Assembly (NCBI RefSeq): GCF_002042965.1
Contig: NZ_MZNT01000001.1
Span: 124,001 to 188,000 of the forward strand
Direction of reading: 5' to 3'
Source of the DNA: Paenibacillus sp. 32352
Lineage (GTDB): Bacteria; Bacillota; Bacilli; Paenibacillales; NBRC-103111
Length of the DNA stretch: 64,000 nucleotides
Positions 26,021 through 33,483 of this stretch are shown piece by piece. Each line of letters begins with the position of its first letter. Position 1 is the first letter of the stretch. A model generated the notes under the pieces. It did no database searches. It was not told where the DNA came from and saw nothing but the letters and a program-made list of their open reading frames with translations. The position numbers and the translations under genes are program-made.

Positions 26021-26042
26021 GAATATTCAAATACATGGGAGG
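26021..26042 (+). repeat. Repeated translation leader, degenerate copy 4
   Basis: GAATATTCAAATACATGGGAGG, 19 of 22 positions as in the other copies, before GTG 26051. Confidence 0.75.
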
Positions 26043-26050
26043 TTTTAAGT

Positions 26051-26482
26051 GTGATTCCAGGTAAAGGCCATGGCTCAATTCTTCTTCATGAAAACGAAGA
26101 CGGATCGGTTCAGTTGAGGGATAACCTTTCTCGATTATGGTGTGCTTGCGGTCGGCCAGCGGTTCATTACTTTAATGGGGCATTGCCTCAGTACCAATTC
26201 AAATGCATTAAATGTGCCTTAGATGAGGACGGAGGGGCGGAAATGAGATCGTACTGTTATATCATTGGCGCTCATTCTCAACGTAAAGCTGAGAGCATTG
26301 CCGTAAGTAACGGTTTGCTGCGGCACCAATGGATAAGGGCGCATGGTGGTATGCCATCACATTTATTGGACGGCATTAGGGTCGAATCTCGCGAACAATT
26401 ACTAGGTGAATTTACGAAAGAGGAGCTATGGCTTTTAACAGCGCATTTGGAATCAACAAACCAGTTGATCTATAAAAAATGA
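26051..26482 (+). CDS. Hypothetical phage protein with zinc-ribbon-like N-terminus
   Basis: 143 aa from GTG 26051, 8 nt after leader copy 4. Cys pairs CACG and CIKC in the first 60 residues suggest a zinc ribbon. The C-terminal 85 residues, starting at an internal MRSYCYIIGAHSQRKAE, could be a separate domain. Function unknown. Confidence 0.6.
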   Translation: MIPGKGHGSILLHENEDGSVQLRDNLSRLWCACGRPAVHYFNGALPQYQFKCIKCALDEDGGAEMRSYCYIIGAHSQRKAESIAVSNGLLRHQWIRAHGGMPSHLLDGIRVESREQLLGEFTKEELWLLTAHLESTNQLIYKK

Positions 26483-26498
26483 TGGAGGAGGTTAAGCT

Positions 26499-26996
26499 AT
26501 GCAATCGGTTGCTATGAAAGAAACCATGGATGCAACGGACACAATAGAAGAATTCGAGGAGATACCTTCAGGTAAAAAATTCAAATGGAAAGACCGGTTA
26601 GGATTAATTGAGGCATTGGCCCATGAATGTGCTGATAGCGGTAGAAAGTTTGAATCTGTATTCAATAGTGTTCGGTTAACTCCATTCGCTTATTATGCTT
26701 CCAAGATGCCAGCTAAGCAAAAAAGCAAGCTTAAGAAGGAGGTTCAGGAGAAGGTCAAAGACATCCTGCATATGAGGGAAGCGGCCGACATAGGGGATAC
26801 TGTCCGAGTTCCGAAGTACAAGGAAAACCCTCTATTAGGTGGATATGTGCGCGATGGTAATAAGCTCGTAGAAGCAATAATTATAAGCAAAGATACGGTA
26901 GCATCCAGCTATCGATATACCGTTCGGAGGATTTCTGACGGCCAGATCCAGAAGGGCAACGGCCATATGATAAAGTCGATTGTCTCCAGGGGTTAA
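26499..26996 (+). CDS. Hypothetical phage protein
   Basis: 165 aa, GGAGGAGG before ATG. Central basic helices (AKQKSKLKKEVQEKVKDIL) and a beta-rich C-terminus (DIGDTVRVPKYK...RYTVRRISDG) that may be an SH3-like barrel. Unknown role. Confidence 0.6.
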   Translation: MQSVAMKETMDATDTIEEFEEIPSGKKFKWKDRLGLIEALAHECADSGRKFESVFNSVRLTPFAYYASKMPAKQKSKLKKEVQEKVKDILHMREAADIGDTVRVPKYKENPLLGGYVRDGNKLVEAIIISKDTVASSYRYTVRRISDGQIQKGNGHMIKSIVSRG

Positions 26997-27027
26997 TCGT
27001 CAAACCGGAAAATGAGGAGAGATAAGA

Positions 27028-27495
27028 GTGAATTTATTGGCACTTTTGGAAAAACAGCGGGAAGAAGATAGAGGGATGGAAGGCGACTTCCTTCCCAACA
27101 AAATCTTGCAGTTGCAAATTGAACTGGGCAAGTTAGCTGAGAATTGGCGTGGGCACATGTATTGGGATAAAGATCAGTTTCCGAGACATGTAGAAATTAT
27201 AGTCAGTGATGGCGAGTGTGGAACGGAGATATATAATAGATATCCCTTACTTGAATCATACCTAAGCTGCTTACGCTGGATCTTGTCAATTGGCAACGAA
27301 GTGGAGATAGGGATTTACTACTCGGAGAAATACAGATTTGATTCTGAAATCGATGCTTTCCAATACATTTATCATGAAACATCGTTGTTCGCAAATGGCG
27401 ATGATTGGAAAGAAATATTCAATGCTTTCCTTGCTCTTGGGGTAATGTTAGATATAGATTGGAATGAAGTTGAAAAAAACATGTTGGAGGACTAG
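27028..27495 (+). CDS. dUTPase/MazG-like all-alpha NTP pyrophosphatase with degenerate active site
   Basis: 155 aa from GTG 27028 with AGGAGAG. Overall pattern matches the dimeric phage dUTPase family (LQLQIELGKLAENWR near residue 25, ESYLSCLRWILSIGNE near 75, LGVMLDIDWNEVEKNML at the end). The usual acidic ligands are partly lost: a Lys stands where a second Glu is expected in helix 1, and the usual E-x-x-D of the second helix reads ESYLS. Catalytic activity is doubtful; it may be a regulatory or decayed copy. Confidence 0.65.
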   Translation: MNLLALLEKQREEDRGMEGDFLPNKILQLQIELGKLAENWRGHMYWDKDQFPRHVEIIVSDGECGTEIYNRYPLLESYLSCLRWILSIGNEVEIGIYYSEKYRFDSEIDAFQYIYHETSLFANGDDWKEIFNAFLALGVMLDIDWNEVEKNMLED

Positions 27496-27499
27496 CACA

Positions 27500-27679
27500 T
27501 TGATTAAGGCATTAGTATCCTACGAGAGGCATCATTCCGGAAATTATGTATTAAGGTACAAGGGGCAACAAATCATTGTTCTGAGAGGTGCATTTCTGAA
27601 AATCTCGGGTGTTTCGGAACAAGCGGAAATCGGGAGTTTTGAAGTAGATAGAGAGGTTTTAAGGAAATTCGGTTTTTGA
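27500..27679 (+). CDS. Small hypothetical phage protein
   Basis: 59 aa from TTG 27500, 7 nt after TTGGAGGA. Beta-rich (NYVLRYKGQQIIVLRG). Unknown. Confidence 0.55.
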   Translation: MIKALVSYERHHSGNYVLRYKGQQIIVLRGAFLKISGVSEQAEIGSFEVDREVLRKFGF

Positions 27680-27688
27680 TTAAAAAGA

Positions 27689-27721
27689 TCCCCCGCTGCT
27701 CTTGGTCGGGTCCGCGGGGGA
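27689..27721. terminator. GC-rich hairpin before the late regulator
   Basis: TCCCCCGC / GCGGGGGA, 17-nt loop. On the minus strand a TCTTTTT follows, so it could stop transcription coming from the right; on plus there is no T-run. Confidence 0.45.
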
Positions 27722-27766
27722 ATGCATGTTCTCACCTAAATTATAACATAGAATAGGGTGAGGGTA

Positions 27767-28138
27767 ATGTTGGTTATGTTGGAAGAATTGTTCCCGGAGG
27801 CAACAGCTTCAGAAATCAAGCTCACTAAAGCTTATCTTAAAAAATACAGAGAAAAAAAGAAGAAAGCCGAGCTCTTTGAAAGCAACCCCCCGCAGACGGA
27901 CAAACAGAAGAAAGTATATGATGCATTAAGAAAATTCACTACCTCAATTGAACTAGCTGTTGATCAGATCCTAGATGAGAATGTAAAGGCCGTTGTCGAG
28001 TACAGATTTATCAAAGGAAACACTCGAGCGGCGACGATATTGAAATTTAGCGGCTGGAATTATTGCGATAAAACCATAGATCGTAAAATAGAAGATGGGA
28101 TCGTAGCTATAGCAAATACTCTCCTATACTTGGAATAG
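27767..28138 (+). CDS. ArpU-family phage late transcriptional regulator
   Basis: 123 aa from ATG 27767 (GTG 27758 and ATG 27776 also possible). Matches the ArpU/RinA-type pattern: long basic N-terminal helices (AYLKKYREKKKKAE), then VEYRFIKGNTRAATI and a C-terminal CDKTIDRKIEDGIVAIAN recognition segment of sigma-70 region-4 type. These proteins activate the packaging and structural operon. It is the last gene before the late region, as expected. Confidence 0.82.
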   Translation: MLVMLEELFPEATASEIKLTKAYLKKYREKKKKAELFESNPPQTDKQKKVYDALRKFTTSIELAVDQILDENVKAVVEYRFIKGNTRAATILKFSGWNYCDKTIDRKIEDGIVAIANTLLYLE

Positions 28139-28142
28139 AAAG

Positions 28143-29111
28143 CTATCTGGTTTTTTTTAGATCAAAATTTAATATGGGAGGCTCAATGGTTTTTGGGAGC
28201 AACCCTTTTCTAAGTTTATACTCGTACTCCACAACTTTTGGATCAAATGTTTTGCTGAGGAACAGTAATGGATGCATCCTATTGATGAAACGATCGGAAT
28301 CTATATCATTAAAAAATACAAGTTCCCGGCACAGGTTATGAAACTCTCTATTATCTGTGAAAATCCAATGGTAAAATAGCCAAATTTTTTCGTCGTTAGA
28401 AAGCTGTGCTTTAAACATCTTTAAATAAAAATCTTGTTCGGACTCTTCATAGATTAGCCTGAGTATGTTGGTTACATTACCTACATATGGTCCAAGCACA
28501 TGTTCATTTCCGTTGTATAAAGAATTCACTGGGAAAATTAGTAGATCATATTCAAAATCGATTGGTTTTAAATCCTTTATTGATTCTTTTTCTTTGCTTT
28601 CACTATAGGACTCTTCGATTCCTTTAAGCATGAAATCAAACAAGTTATCGTAATGTGGTCTAAAAGGACTGAGGTCTTTATCCAACGAATTTTTGGCGCT
28701 TTTAGCCAAACCGTGATGTAAGTCAATTAAATTAAACAGTGTGGTTTCAAACCGCTGTTGCTTTATTAGCTCCCTTTGCAGCTTCATTTCTTCCAAAGAT
28801 GCCCTATACTCATGTCTAGCTTGGGCAATCTCTGCCCTTTGATAGTTAAGAGAAACTAGGAGAATTAAGAAAGCCGCGAAGTTTAATAGGGGTGCCGCAC
28901 TACCACCTATCCAATCCCCAATAGTTCCAAGCTGAAGTACATTGCTGAATGTTTGCTGGATGAGTGGATTGATAAATCCATTTCGATTTAAATTCTCAAT
29001 GATCAAAATGATCAAGGGCAAGGAAAATCCTAGAAAAACAATTGCGTAAGCCATTCTCAATAAATTACGATTTTTGTTTTCAATACCTCGTTCAATTAAA
29101 TCGTTATCCAT
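28143..29111 (-). CDS. putAbiC-like abortive-infection membrane protein
   Basis: 322 aa, on the strand opposite to its neighbours. Two transmembrane helices lie in the first ~85 residues (MAYAIVFLGFSLPLIILII; PLLNFAAFLILLVSL), followed by a basic coiled coil and the family-like core (RFETTLFNLIDLHHGL, ILRLIYEESEQDFYLKMFKAQLSNDEKIWLFY). This matches Pfam putAbiC, putative phage abortive-infection proteins. ATG 29111 follows GGAAGGTGA. As a lone inverted gene between the late regulator and packaging genes it fits a lysogen-expressed defence cargo (moron). Function is inferred from family only. Confidence 0.75.
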   Translation of the reverse strand: MDNDLIERGIENKNRNLLRMAYAIVFLGFSLPLIILIIENLNRNGFINPLIQQTFSNVLQLGTIGDWIGGSAAPLLNFAAFLILLVSLNYQRAEIAQARHEYRASLEEMKLQRELIKQQRFETTLFNLIDLHHGLAKSAKNSLDKDLSPFRPHYDNLFDFMLKGIEESYSESKEKESIKDLKPIDFEYDLLIFPVNSLYNGNEHVLGPYVGNVTNILRLIYEESEQDFYLKMFKAQLSNDEKIWLFYHWIFTDNREFHNLCRELVFFNDIDSDRFINRMHPLLFLSKTFDPKVVEYEYKLRKGLLPKTIEPPILNFDLKKTR

Positions 29112-29164
29112 TTTTTTCACCTTCCACCAAATGTAATGAAAATAATATACCACAGTGAGAGTGA

Positions 29165-29470
29165 AAAATGTCCATTTCCGGTCAGGAGCACGTCAACAAG
29201 ATGTCCGTGGAAGCAAGGTACAGTAGACACATAGAGCCGAAGGGCTCGGGTGATACCTACTGTACCTTTATCACATGTAGGGACTCGGCTGTGCTGTGGG
29301 CGATAATTCGCCTTAGACGTTGATCGTCAAGGGTGCGGAGAAGAGGCGGGGTTTGAAACCCCCTTGCAAGGTCGACTTGTCCCTTGCTCAGTGGTCCAGA
29401 ACTAGCCTGGGCTACTGCGGAAGGAACAAATCGAGATTTAAAGGGAGCTGCTGAAAAGCGGCTCTTTTTC
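29165..29470 (+). ncRNA. Candidate structured non-coding RNA (~300 nt)
   Basis: Gene-free stretch packed with helices: a perfect 12-bp stem 29215-29226/29257-29268 enclosing GAGCC/GGCTC; GGCGA/TCGCC at 29299/29308; GACG/CGTC at 29316/29325; GGGGT/ACCCC at 29348/29358; a 10-bp stem with two G-U pairs 29390-29399/29407-29416; and a GAAA-loop terminator at 29445-29464 with five T. Not recognised as a known RNA class. The start point is uncertain, no clear promoter seen. Divergent from the putAbiC-like gene. Confidence 0.6.
29445..29469 (+). terminator. Rho-independent terminator ending the candidate RNA
   Basis: GAGCTGCT-GAAA-AGCGGCTC followed by TTTTT. Confidence 0.8.
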
Positions 29471-29494
29471 ATTTTAAAGGGGGATGGTGATCAT

Positions 29495-29635
29495 GTGAGG
29501 AAACCAAAAGTGCAGAGAGAACGGCCTGAGAAGTGCAAGGGCTGTGTATGGGGCCAATGGGACGGAGTTAAGCTGTTTTGTCCTAAACCAGTTTGCGTTA
29601 AAACGGAGGAAGTGACGTGTTCAAAAAAACGATAG
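29495..29635 (+). CDS. Small Cys-rich phage protein
   Basis: 46 aa from GTG 29495 with GGTGA 5 nt upstream. Four Cys (CKGC ... C ... C) around an aromatic core suggest a zinc knuckle. Unknown. Confidence 0.5.
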   Translation: MRKPKVQRERPEKCKGCVWGQWDGVKLFCPKPVCVKTEEVTCSKKR

Positions 29636-29708
29636 TTTGGTTAGTCCGCACCACGGCATACCGGAACATTTGCCCAAGAAACCGCAGGGAACGCCGGGAG
29701 TTGATGAA

Positions 29709-30095
29709 ATGCCGAATAAACCGTTAAAACCATGCAATCGGCCACGCTGCCCGAATCTTACTACTGAGCGGTTTTGCCTTCAGCACAAATCTCAAGCTTA
29801 TCGAGTGGATAATGCCAATCGTGGAACCGCAGCACAGCGCGGATATGATGCGCAATGGAGAAAAGCGAGACTTCGGTTTCTCCAGCAGAATCCACTTTGT
29901 GTGGAATGCAAGAAATCAGGCATTTTTACAGCTGCGACAGTGGTTGACCATATCGAGCCGCATAAAGGCGATTATTTGCTTTTTTGGGATCGGAAGAACT
30001 GGCAGCCGCTTTGCAAAATGCACCACGACAGGAAGACGGTTGAAGAAGACGGCGGTTTTGGAAATACACGCGTTCCAATGCCGAAACAACCATAA
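29709..30095 (+). CDS. HNH endonuclease of the packaging module
   Basis: 128 aa from ATG 29709. N-terminal Cys ligands (CNRPRCPN ... FCLQH), then the HNH core CVECKKSG, TVVDHIEPHKGD, NWQPLCKMHHDRKT. HNH proteins next to HK97-type terminases help nick cos DNA during packaging. GGGAG lies 9 nt upstream; a longer frame from 29637 has a poorer site. Confidence 0.88.
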   Translation: MPNKPLKPCNRPRCPNLTTERFCLQHKSQAYRVDNANRGTAAQRGYDAQWRKARLRFLQQNPLCVECKKSGIFTAATVVDHIEPHKGDYLLFWDRKNWQPLCKMHHDRKTVEEDGGFGNTRVPMPKQP

Positions 30096-30182
30096 CATGG
30101 ACAATATGACCATCTCAAATGTGGCATTTGCCGCGATTATAGCCTATTTCATGGATTATATTTGCAAAAGGAGTGTTTTTTG

Positions 30183-30554
30183 TTGTCGAAAGGCGAATTG
30201 AGCAAGATGAACGTTTCTGTGAGAGTGACGGAGCTTGATATATTTCAAGACCTTTTAGGGCTGCTTGCGAAGGTTTATGACGAGACCACTGACCCCAATA
30301 CACAGCAACTCATCGAAGAAGGGCTGAACCGGATCAAAGGCCAAGCGGAGCCGCAGGCGACGGGATCAAAGCTCGGAGATATCGTTATCTTCCGAGACAG
30401 ACAGGGCAGAGAACATGAGGCCATCGTGGTACATATATGGGCCCCTGATCTTGTGAACCTATATGTCAATCATGGCATCATACCAACCAGTGTCCCGCGA
30501 TACAGTGAAGGCATGACCGGCTACTACTACAAACCAAAGGAGAATACCGCTTAA
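30183..30554 (+). CDS. Hypothetical phage protein with SH3-like segment
   Basis: 123 aa from TTG 30183 (AAAGGAG 9 nt upstream). Helical N-terminus, then a beta-barrel-like region LGDIVIFRDRQGREHEAIVVHI. Found between HNH and terminase genes; role unknown. Stop overlaps the next ATG. Confidence 0.6.
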   Translation: MSKGELSKMNVSVRVTELDIFQDLLGLLAKVYDETTDPNTQQLIEEGLNRIKGQAEPQATGSKLGDIVIFRDRQGREHEAIVVHIWAPDLVNLYVNHGIIPTSVPRYSEGMTGYYYKPKENTA

Positions 30555-30823
30555 TGACAGGAGTAAACGTGAGGCTCTATACCACATGGAATGAATTATC
30601 TGCCGTAAAGGATGGAACATCTTCTATGTTGGTCGCCTATACAGAACCAAACAAGCCGAAGGATGCAACATATGAAATCACGGTACCACTTGAAGGGTGT
30701 GAAGCAACAGCCAAAGAGGTTCGTGTAAATGTAACGACGATCCGTAGAGACGCTGCTAAGATGGCAGAAGCGATGGGAAAGGCAATGGCTGAAGAGCTAG
30801 ATAAGGTGATGAAAGAGCTATAA
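30554..30823 (+). CDS. Hypothetical phage protein
   Basis: 89 aa, first base of the ATG shared with the previous stop (TAATG). Beta-rich N-terminus and Ala/Lys-rich helical C-terminus (AAKMAEAMGKAMAEELDKV). Unknown. Confidence 0.6.
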   Translation: MTGVNVRLYTTWNELSAVKDGTSSMLVAYTEPNKPKDATYEITVPLEGCEATAKEVRVNVTTIRRDAAKMAEAMGKAMAEELDKVMKEL

Positions 30824-30899
30824 GGATGCAGACATCACCAAACGCCTGAAAACTTGATATAAGCGATACATTATCTCTGACAACCAAACACACACAAAC

Positions 30900-30975
30900 A
30901 GGTGCGAAAGGGGGAGGGGGGCTAAATCTCTAGCGTATGCGCCACGTAGACCGCGCGCCCAGCTTAGTGTGAAAA
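30900..30975. other. Candidate cos region
   Basis: Non-coding gap just before terminase, with a G-rich tract (AAAGGGGGAGGGGGGCTAAA) followed by GC-rich CCGCGCGCCC. Sequences of this kind flank cos in other HK97-type phages with HNH proteins, but no cut site is visible by eye. Confidence 0.35.
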
Positions 30976-31017
30976 AATTTCCCTAAATGAAAATTCCAGG
31001 ATGAAGGAGGGAGGAGT

Positions 31018-31548
31018 ATGGCAAGGCCAAGAGAGCCTATCAGCTTGTTACTGTACAAAGGCAAGAAAAACCTGACGAAACAAGAGATTGAAGAACGTCA
31101 GAAGCAGGAGATAAAAGCACCAAGTGATAAAGTCCGAGCTCCAGTTTATTTGCCGAAAGAGCTCAAAAAAGAGTTCAAAAAGATTGCCGATGAGCTGCTT
31201 GAAATAGGGATCATGAGCAATTTGGATGTTGATGCTCTGGCCCGGTTTTTATTGGCTCGGAAAATGTATCTAAAAGTGACCGATGAACTATTAGCCAGAG
31301 ATCCGGTGATGTTGGTCAATGAGCCAGTAAAGGATGACGACGGGAAAGTTCTGGCGGTGAATGAAGTAAGTGTGATCAGTGGAGCCTATAGCGACTTATT
31401 GATGATGCAGGACAAGCTTTTTAAACAATGCCGCCAAGCATCCGCTGATTTAGGGTTGACGATTACCTCCAGGTGCCGGTTAGTGATGCCGAGCAAAAAA
31501 GATGAAAAACAAAAGGACGATTTTAGTGAAAGGTTTGGCAATGTGTGA
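31018..31548 (+). CDS. terS: Terminase small subunit, P27 family
   Basis: 176 aa, GGAGGGAGGAGT upstream. Recognises phage DNA for packaging. Charged N-terminus with KVRAPVYLPKELKKEFKKIADEL, then a helical LARFLLARKMYLKVTDEL block typical of P27-type small subunits. Directly followed by the large subunit, with overlapping stop and start. Confidence 0.85.
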   Translation: MARPREPISLLLYKGKKNLTKQEIEERQKQEIKAPSDKVRAPVYLPKELKKEFKKIADELLEIGIMSNLDVDALARFLLARKMYLKVTDELLARDPVMLVNEPVKDDDGKVLAVNEVSVISGAYSDLLMMQDKLFKQCRQASADLGLTITSRCRLVMPSKKDEKQKDDFSERFGNV

Positions 31549-33263
31549 TGCTGCGGCAATTACTCATTCAGTATTCGCACGATGTCATTAACGGCGAGGT
31601 CATCGCCTGTAAAAAGCATATTTGGGCTTGTATGCGATTCCTCCGTGACCTAGAACGAGAAGGTACCGATTCATTTCCTTACGTGTTCGACGAAGACGCG
31701 GCCTTACGATTTTTTGAATGGTTGAATTTGTTTCGCCATACGAAGGGCGTCCTGAAGCGGCAGCGAATTGAGCCGCATGAAATTCAGTTGTTCGTATTCG
31801 GCAATATTTACGGCTGGAAGAACATGCACACAGGGTACCGCCGATTTCGTAAGGCATATTGGCAGGTTGGCCGCAAAAACGCCAAATCGCAAAGCCTTGG
31901 TGGCGTCGGAAGCTATGAAACAATGGCAATGGACGAGGATATGTCAGAGGTTTATATAGGTGCGACCAAGCGGGAACAAGCTAAAATCGTTTGGAATGAA
32001 GCTGAGGCGATGCTTGATAATTGCCCAGAGCTCCAGGGGAAGTACGAAGTCAAGTACGGGGCGATCCATCATCCTAAAAGCAAGTCGTTCATGAAGACCC
32101 TTTCCAAAGAGGATCGGAAAAGCGGCGATGGCTACAACCCGCAATGCGGCATTGTTGATGAGTACCACGCGCATGATACCGACGAAATCGTAAACGTTCT
32201 CGATTCGGGGATGATTGCCCGTACGCAGCCGCTGCTCATGATTATTACCACGGCAGGAAAGAACCTGAATAGCCCGTGCTACAAAGTCGAATATAAGTAT
32301 GTGGAGCGCCTTCTTAACCCGGATGATCCGGCCGTTGAAAATGAGGCGTATTTTGCTATGGTCAATGAATTGGACCGAGACGAAGATGGAAACTTGATCG
32401 ATGATATCGCGAATGAAGATACATGGGTTAAGGCAAATCCTATTGCTTGTTCATATCCTGAAGGTATCGCTAATATTCGTGCTCGCTTCACAGAAGCCAA
32501 GGTAAAACCGGAAGTCATGGACGATTTTCTAACCAAGAACATGAATGTCTGGATCAATCAGAAAGAAAAAGCATACATGCGTATGGAGAAATGGACCGCT
32601 TGCGGCAAAAATCAGATGCCGGACCTCCGGGGCTGTGAATGCTATTTGGGTGTTGACTTGTCCAAGAAGATTGACTTGACGAGTATTTCATTTGAATTCC
32701 CATTGTTTGATGGACGTTATGCGGTTATTAGTCATTCTTTCATTCCGGAAGAGACCTTGAAAGCCAAGTCGCAAACCGACAATGTAAATTATGATCTCTG
32801 GGTGCGTCAAAAGTGGATCACTCCCACGCCTGGAGCCGTCGTCGATTACCGTTTTATTAAGCAGTATGTTCTTGATAAAATCAAACAAAATGAATGGACC
32901 ATTAAAGAAGTTTGCTACGATCCGTACAATGCGACGCAGTTCGCGCAGGAGATGGAGACGGAAGGGTTTAAGGTGGTCGAGATCCGGCAAGGAATCAAAA
33001 CTTTGTCCGAGCCTACCGCAGATTTTAGGGAAAAGACGTATTCCAATCTGATTATTCACGAAAACAATCCGGTTTTGGATTGGGCAATGGGAAATGCGGT
33101 AACGCGTCAAGATCACAACGAAAATATCATGTTGGACAAAGAAAAATCCGTCGAACGGATTGACCCGGCGACGGCAACCATTAACGCCCATGTGAGGGCT
33201 ATGGTAAATGAAACAGCATTTGATTTAAACGAACACATTAAGGGAGATTCCTTTTCCCTTTAA
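31545..33263 (+). CDS. terL: Terminase large subunit
   Basis: 572 aa packaging motor. Walker A-like VGRKNAKSQ near residue 110, Walker B with catalytic Glu in CGIVDEYHAH, a coupling motif near LLMIITTAGKN, and the C-terminal RNase H-like nuclease starting LGVDLSKKIDLTS. Start is GTG 31545 or ATG 31548, both overlapping the small-subunit stop. HK97-type arrangement. Confidence 0.95.
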   Translation: MMLRQLLIQYSHDVINGEVIACKKHIWACMRFLRDLEREGTDSFPYVFDEDAALRFFEWLNLFRHTKGVLKRQRIEPHEIQLFVFGNIYGWKNMHTGYRRFRKAYWQVGRKNAKSQSLGGVGSYETMAMDEDMSEVYIGATKREQAKIVWNEAEAMLDNCPELQGKYEVKYGAIHHPKSKSFMKTLSKEDRKSGDGYNPQCGIVDEYHAHDTDEIVNVLDSGMIARTQPLLMIITTAGKNLNSPCYKVEYKYVERLLNPDDPAVENEAYFAMVNELDRDEDGNLIDDIANEDTWVKANPIACSYPEGIANIRARFTEAKVKPEVMDDFLTKNMNVWINQKEKAYMRMEKWTACGKNQMPDLRGCECYLGVDLSKKIDLTSISFEFPLFDGRYAVISHSFIPEETLKAKSQTDNVNYDLWVRQKWITPTPGAVVDYRFIKQYVLDKIKQNEWTIKEVCYDPYNATQFAQEMETEGFKVVEIRQGIKTLSEPTADFREKTYSNLIIHENNPVLDWAMGNAVTRQDHNENIMLDKEKSVERIDPATATINAHVRAMVNETAFDLNEHIKGDSFSL

Positions 33264-33288
33264 ATCGGAGGAAGGAGGAACAAGATAC

Positions 33289-33480
33289 ATGCTCAAATGG
33301 CTGCCGCTGCTGTTGATGTTTGCAGATGATTTCTTCTTCCTGGCAGGGATGAGCATCATCGTGTGGGCGACATTTCTATTGAACCCAATAGCCGGTTTCT
33401 ACGTGATGGGACTTTTGTTTATTTTCATTGGTGTCATTCTCAGTACAAAGCCTCCATTTCTGAAAAAAAGGAGGCGATAA
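33289..33480 (+). CDS. Small membrane protein
   Basis: 63 aa with two hydrophobic segments (residues ~4-30 and ~32-52) and a basic end KKRRR. Strong GGAGGAAGGAGG site. Small membrane proteins often sit between terminase and portal genes; role unknown. Confidence 0.65.
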   Translation: MLKWLPLLLMFADDFFFLAGMSIIVWATFLLNPIAGFYVMGLLFIFIGVILSTKPPFLKKRRR

Positions 33481-33483
33481 CCT

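Noticed and set aside
27689..27721. Hairpin as terminator for the plus-strand early operon
   Set aside because: It has no T-run on the plus strand; a terminator role is plausible only for leftward transcription.
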